From assembly GCA_003694055.1 (NCBI GenBank), contig RFLC01000094.1, forward strand, positions 1 through 8,287: DNA of 8,287 nt. The letters run 5' to 3'. The translations under genes and the position numbers were made by a program. Of the stretch, positions 6,748 to 8,287 are shown one piece after another; positions within the stretch are counted from its first letter, which is position 1, and each line of letters opens with the position of its first letter. The stretch is from Candidatus Pacearchaeota archaeon (GTDB lineage: Archaea; Nanobdellota; Nanobdellia; Pacearchaeales; GW2011-AR1). The notes beneath the pieces are model-generated. The model did no database searches and was not told the DNA's origin. It saw nothing but the letters and a program-made list of their open reading frames with translations.

Positions 6748-6778
6748 CAAGCTAAAATTGCAAAAAATTTAGAGAAAG

Positions 6779-6788
6779 TTTATATATA
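6779..6788 (+). promoter_or_regulatory. TATA box of disA
   Basis: TTTATATATA is a strong archaeal TATA box. It is preceded by the purine-rich AGAGAAAG, a plausible BRE, and is centred 24-25 bp upstream of the disA ATG at 6808. The predicted transcript is leaderless. Confidence 0.7.
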
Positions 6789-6807
6789 ACGGCGACTTTT
6801 TTCTTGC

Positions 6808-7887
6808 ATGGCAAGAAGAGAAACGCAAAAAACAATCCTTCCCTCTCATGAAAGCTCGGGAAAAAGTTTGGAAGAAGAGTTTATAGATGTGTTAAAACTT
6901 GTTTCGCCGGGAACTTCTTTGCGTTCGGCGCTTAATGGAATTATTAAAGGAAAGCTTGGTGCATTGATTGTTATTGATTCTCCGCACTTGCAAACAATTA
7001 TCGATGGAGGGTTTAGGATAAACGTGAGGTTCACTCCGCAAAAGCTGATAGAGCTTGCTAAAATGGATGGCGCGATAATTTTGTCCCGTGACCTGAAGAA
7101 AATTGCGATAGCGAACGCGCTCCTCACTCCGAGCAGCAAGATACCGACGAAAGAAACAGGGACTAGGCACAAAGCAGCTGAAAGGACAGCTAGGCAGGCG
7201 TTGACACTGGCAATTGCAATATCAGAGAGAAGAGGAGAGGTAACAATCTACTACAAAACGCTTCGGTATATGCTTGCTGACTCAGAAGAGTTGCTCAGAA
7301 AGGCGAACGAACGCATGCAGATTCTCGAGAAGCAGCGCGAATTGTTCGACAAAGCAATCAAAGAACTTGACTATCTTGAGCTGAGAAACTATCCAAGCTT
7401 AACCAAAGCCATCGAGGCATTGCAAAGAGGAAAGATAGTTCAGAAAATGGCGAGCGAGTTAAAAAGGTATGTGGTTGAGCTTGGCAAAGAGGGTGTTTTA
7501 ATAAGAACTAGGTTAAAAGAGATTATGTCTGGAGTGGAGAAAGAGGTTGATTTGATTGTTAAGGACTACGGCAATTCAGATTTGAGCGAAGTGAAAGGCG
7601 TTTTGGATTTACTTGATTACGAGGAGCTTCTTGCGACAGAAAACTTGCTCAGCGCGTTGAACTACGAGAAGCTTGTTGTGACAAAACAAATCCCCGGATG
7701 GCGAATCCTTTCAAGAACTTGCTTGACAAAAGAGCAGATTGCCAAACTAATCGAAAAAGCCGGGACTCTCGGCAGGGCAATTCATTCAAGCAGAGATTTT
7801 CACGAGCAGGTTCTCGGAAAAGAAGTAGCAGAAAGTTTTCGTGAGGAAATAGAAAACATAAAAATAAACAGCGGCTGGTGGGTCTAA
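6808..7887 (+). CDS. disA: Diadenylate cyclase, DisA type
   Basis: Makes the second messenger cyclic di-AMP from two ATP. The 359 residues have the three-part DisA form. The N-terminal DAC domain (about 20-150) carries GALIVI (51-56), the catalytic DGA (87-89) and GTRHKAAER (118-126), corresponding to the family GTRHRTAER with Arg to Lys and Thr to Ala changes. The central DisA linker includes a helical, probably coiled-coil part around 155-190. The C-terminal helix-hairpin-helix segment follows QIPGWRIL (294-301). In bacterial DisA the hairpin holds a V-E-G-I-G-E motif that grips DNA. Here the same place reads VLGKEV (335-340), lacking the second glycine, so junction-DNA sensing may be weakened or lost. 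Archaea usually carry the shorter DacZ cyclase, so a DisA form suggests transfer or a special lineage. The start is fixed by a strong TATA box. The gene stands alone. Confidence 0.93.
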   Translation: MARRETQKTILPSHESSGKSLEEEFIDVLKLVSPGTSLRSALNGIIKGKLGALIVIDSPHLQTIIDGGFRINVRFTPQKLIELAKMDGAIILSRDLKKIAIANALLTPSSKIPTKETGTRHKAAERTARQALTLAIAISERRGEVTIYYKTLRYMLADSEELLRKANERMQILEKQRELFDKAIKELDYLELRNYPSLTKAIEALQRGKIVQKMASELKRYVVELGKEGVLIRTRLKEIMSGVEKEVDLIVKDYGNSDLSEVKGVLDLLDYEELLATENLLSALNYEKLVVTKQIPGWRILSRTCLTKEQIAKLIEKAGTLGRAIHSSRDFHEQVLGKEVAESFREEIENIKINSGWWV

Positions 7888-7902
7888 CCATTCTGCTTGT
7901 CC

Positions 7903-7909
7903 TTTTTTT
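7903..7909 (+). terminator. T-tract terminator of disA
   Basis: Seven consecutive T residues begin 15 bp after the disA stop. In archaea a U-rich tract alone can end transcription. No hairpin immediately precedes it. Confidence 0.55.
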
Positions 7910-7932
7910 ACTCGGGAAAGTTTGCTAGGAGT

Positions 7933-7981
7933 TTGCGCGCTCTCTCGTCGGTAAATCGCCTCGAAAGAGAGGTGCGCGCAA
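7933..7981. repeat. Stem-loop downstream of disA
   Basis: TTGCGCGC (7933-7940) pairs perfectly with GCGCGCAA (7974-7981). After a bulged T and a T-G pair, CTCTC (7942-7946) pairs with GAGAG (7967-7971). The result is a stem of about 14 bp with a 20-nt loop. It lies beyond the T-tract, so it is not part of a classic terminator. Confidence 0.5.
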
Positions 7982-7990
7982 CTAAAACGC

Positions 7991-8014
7991 ATGTATATAC
8001 GTGCGTATATACAT
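7991..8014. repeat. Perfect 24-bp palindrome with TATATA cores
   Basis: ATGTATATACG (7991-8001) and CGTATATACAT (8004-8014) are exact reverse complements separated by only TG. Each arm holds a TATATA core, so the site could be a dimer-binding operator, a pair of divergent TATA boxes or a cruciform/hairpin. It lies between two convergent genes, where no operator is expected. Confidence 0.6.
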
Positions 8015-8074
8015 CACTCCTTTAAACACGCTTTCACGCGCAATAATTAAACTTACGCACTTCTCTCGCTCATC

Positions 8075-8098
8075 GCAAACTTGCCTAAGCAAGTTTGC
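8075..8098. repeat. Perfect 10-bp hairpin, 4-nt loop
   Basis: GCAAACTTGC (8075-8084) and GCAAGTTTGC (8089-8098) are exact complements around CTAA. An outer pair, CTCTCG (8063-8068) and CGAGAG (8124-8129), could enclose it. No T-tract follows directly on either strand. It may protect the 3' end of the leftward gene's transcript or belong to a small RNA. Confidence 0.5.
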
Positions 8099-8105
8099 AG
8101 CGCAG

Positions 8106-8118
8106 AAAAATTGAAAAA
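8106..8118 (-). terminator. T-tracts downstream of the leftward partial gene
   Basis: On the minus strand, two runs of five T (8118-8114 and 8110-8106) start 11 bp after the stop codon of the partial gene. This fits an archaeal U-tract terminator. Confidence 0.45.
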
Positions 8119-8129
8119 TGCTACGAGAG

Positions 8130-8287
8130 TTAAGCGTTTGTTTTTAGCAAATCAACATTTGCCTTTTTCAAATAATCTATCTCCTCCCCACTCAACCTAA
8201 GCGCGCGGTAAACTCCTTGCTGATTCAAAATTGGGAGCAGGGTTTTAAAGTCCTTGAGAACGCGTTTGCTTGAGCAATGGACAAGCT
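8130..8287 (-). CDS. C-terminal end of an unrecognised protein (partial)
   Basis: A minus-strand frame enters from the right edge and stays open for 51 codons to a TAA at 8132-8130. The residues look like real protein: an amphipathic mix including KRVLKDFKTLLPIL, GVYRALRL and SGEEIDYLKKANVDLLKTNA at the end, which should be a C-terminal helix. The other two minus-strand frames from this edge close within about 20 codons. T-tracts follow the stop as expected for a gene end. The gene converges on disA. I do not recognise the family from this fragment, and the visible part contains a single cysteine (HCSS) and no metal or nucleotide motif. The N-terminus lies outside the window. Confidence 0.62.
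   Translation of the reverse strand, partial: LVHCSSKRVLKDFKTLLPILNQQGVYRALRLSGEEIDYLKKANVDLLKTNA

Larger units (their letters stand above)
6243..6807. other. 565-bp intergenic region between mgtE and disA
   Basis: This is the largest gene-free stretch. From left to right it holds copy B of a short repeat (6261-6278), a GC-rich island (about 6321-6600), about 100 bp in which I see nothing, two small palindromes (6720-6747) and the disA TATA box. Open frames exist at 6332-6697 (+) and 6395-6679 (-). Their translations are rich in Cys, Arg and Ser, lack recognisable motifs and have no TATA box at the right distance, so I do not call them genes. Confidence 0.6.

Noticed and set aside
4986..7887. 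mgtE and disA as one functional unit with c-di-AMP controlling Mg2+ uptake through the CBS domains
   Set aside because: The two genes have separate promoters and 565 bp between them, and nothing in the CBS sequence shows a c-di-AMP site. Proximity alone does not support it.
8075..8098. Intrinsic (bacterial-type) terminator
   Set aside because: The stem is good, but neither strand has a T-run directly after it. The T-tracts nearby lie before it in the direction of the leftward gene.
1..8287. CRISPR array, insertion sequence or integrase-type mobile element
   Set aside because: There are no regularly spaced repeats, no transposase or integrase motifs, and no terminal inverted repeats flanking a gene. 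tRNA-Pro has no nearby duplicated 3' end.

Overview
The window looks like a piece of an archaeal chromosome. Every protein gene whose start is visible and that is not internal to an operon has a TATA-like box about 25 bp upstream. The tRNA gene has no encoded CCA. Topoisomerase I is the archaeal type IA enzyme with zinc ribbons, and phosphoglycerate kinase is of the archaeal kind. Two genes are of types better known from bacteria: a class I (GapA-like) glyceraldehyde-3-phosphate dehydrogenase and a full-length DisA-type diadenylate cyclase. The genome is moderately AT-rich and compact. A DPANN-like or other small-genome archaeon is a reasonable guess, but the sequence here does not prove it.

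Layout from left to right. A truncated gene on the minus strand (1-50) starts with a signal peptide and is divergent from gap. Next comes a two-gene glycolytic operon, gap-pgk (145-2303), in which the pgk ATG lies 2 nt after the gap stop. A 175-bp spacer carries one copy of a short repeat. DNA topoisomerase I (2479-4707) follows and meets tRNA-Pro(UGG) head-on, with only 2 bp between them. The Mg2+ transporter gene mgtE occupies 4986-6242. The largest gap (6243-6807) holds a second copy of the short repeat, a GC-rich (about 61%) island with a strong hairpin and no convincing gene, and a pair of palindromes just upstream of the disA promoter. disA (6808-7887) ends at a T-tract. The last 240 bp of non-coding sequence hold three separate inverted repeats, and the 3' end of an unrecognised minus-strand gene (8130-8287) runs off the right edge.

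Functionally, gap and pgk catalyse consecutive steps of the glycolytic/gluconeogenic trunk and share one promoter. The other genes are single transcription units: DNA supercoiling control, proline decoding, Mg2+ homeostasis and c-di-AMP signalling. The window shows no direct regulatory link between mgtE and disA.

The points most worth attention are: (1) a constant TATA-to-ATG distance, calibrated by the tRNA gene, which implies that almost every mRNA here is leaderless; (2) an archaeal DisA whose DNA-binding helix-hairpin-helix looks degenerate, with operator-like palindromes upstream; (3) the GC-rich, hairpin-forming island at about 6321-6600, possibly a structured RNA or a decayed gene; (4) a non-coding repeat shared by two intergenic regions; and (5) the structured region between the convergent genes at the right end.
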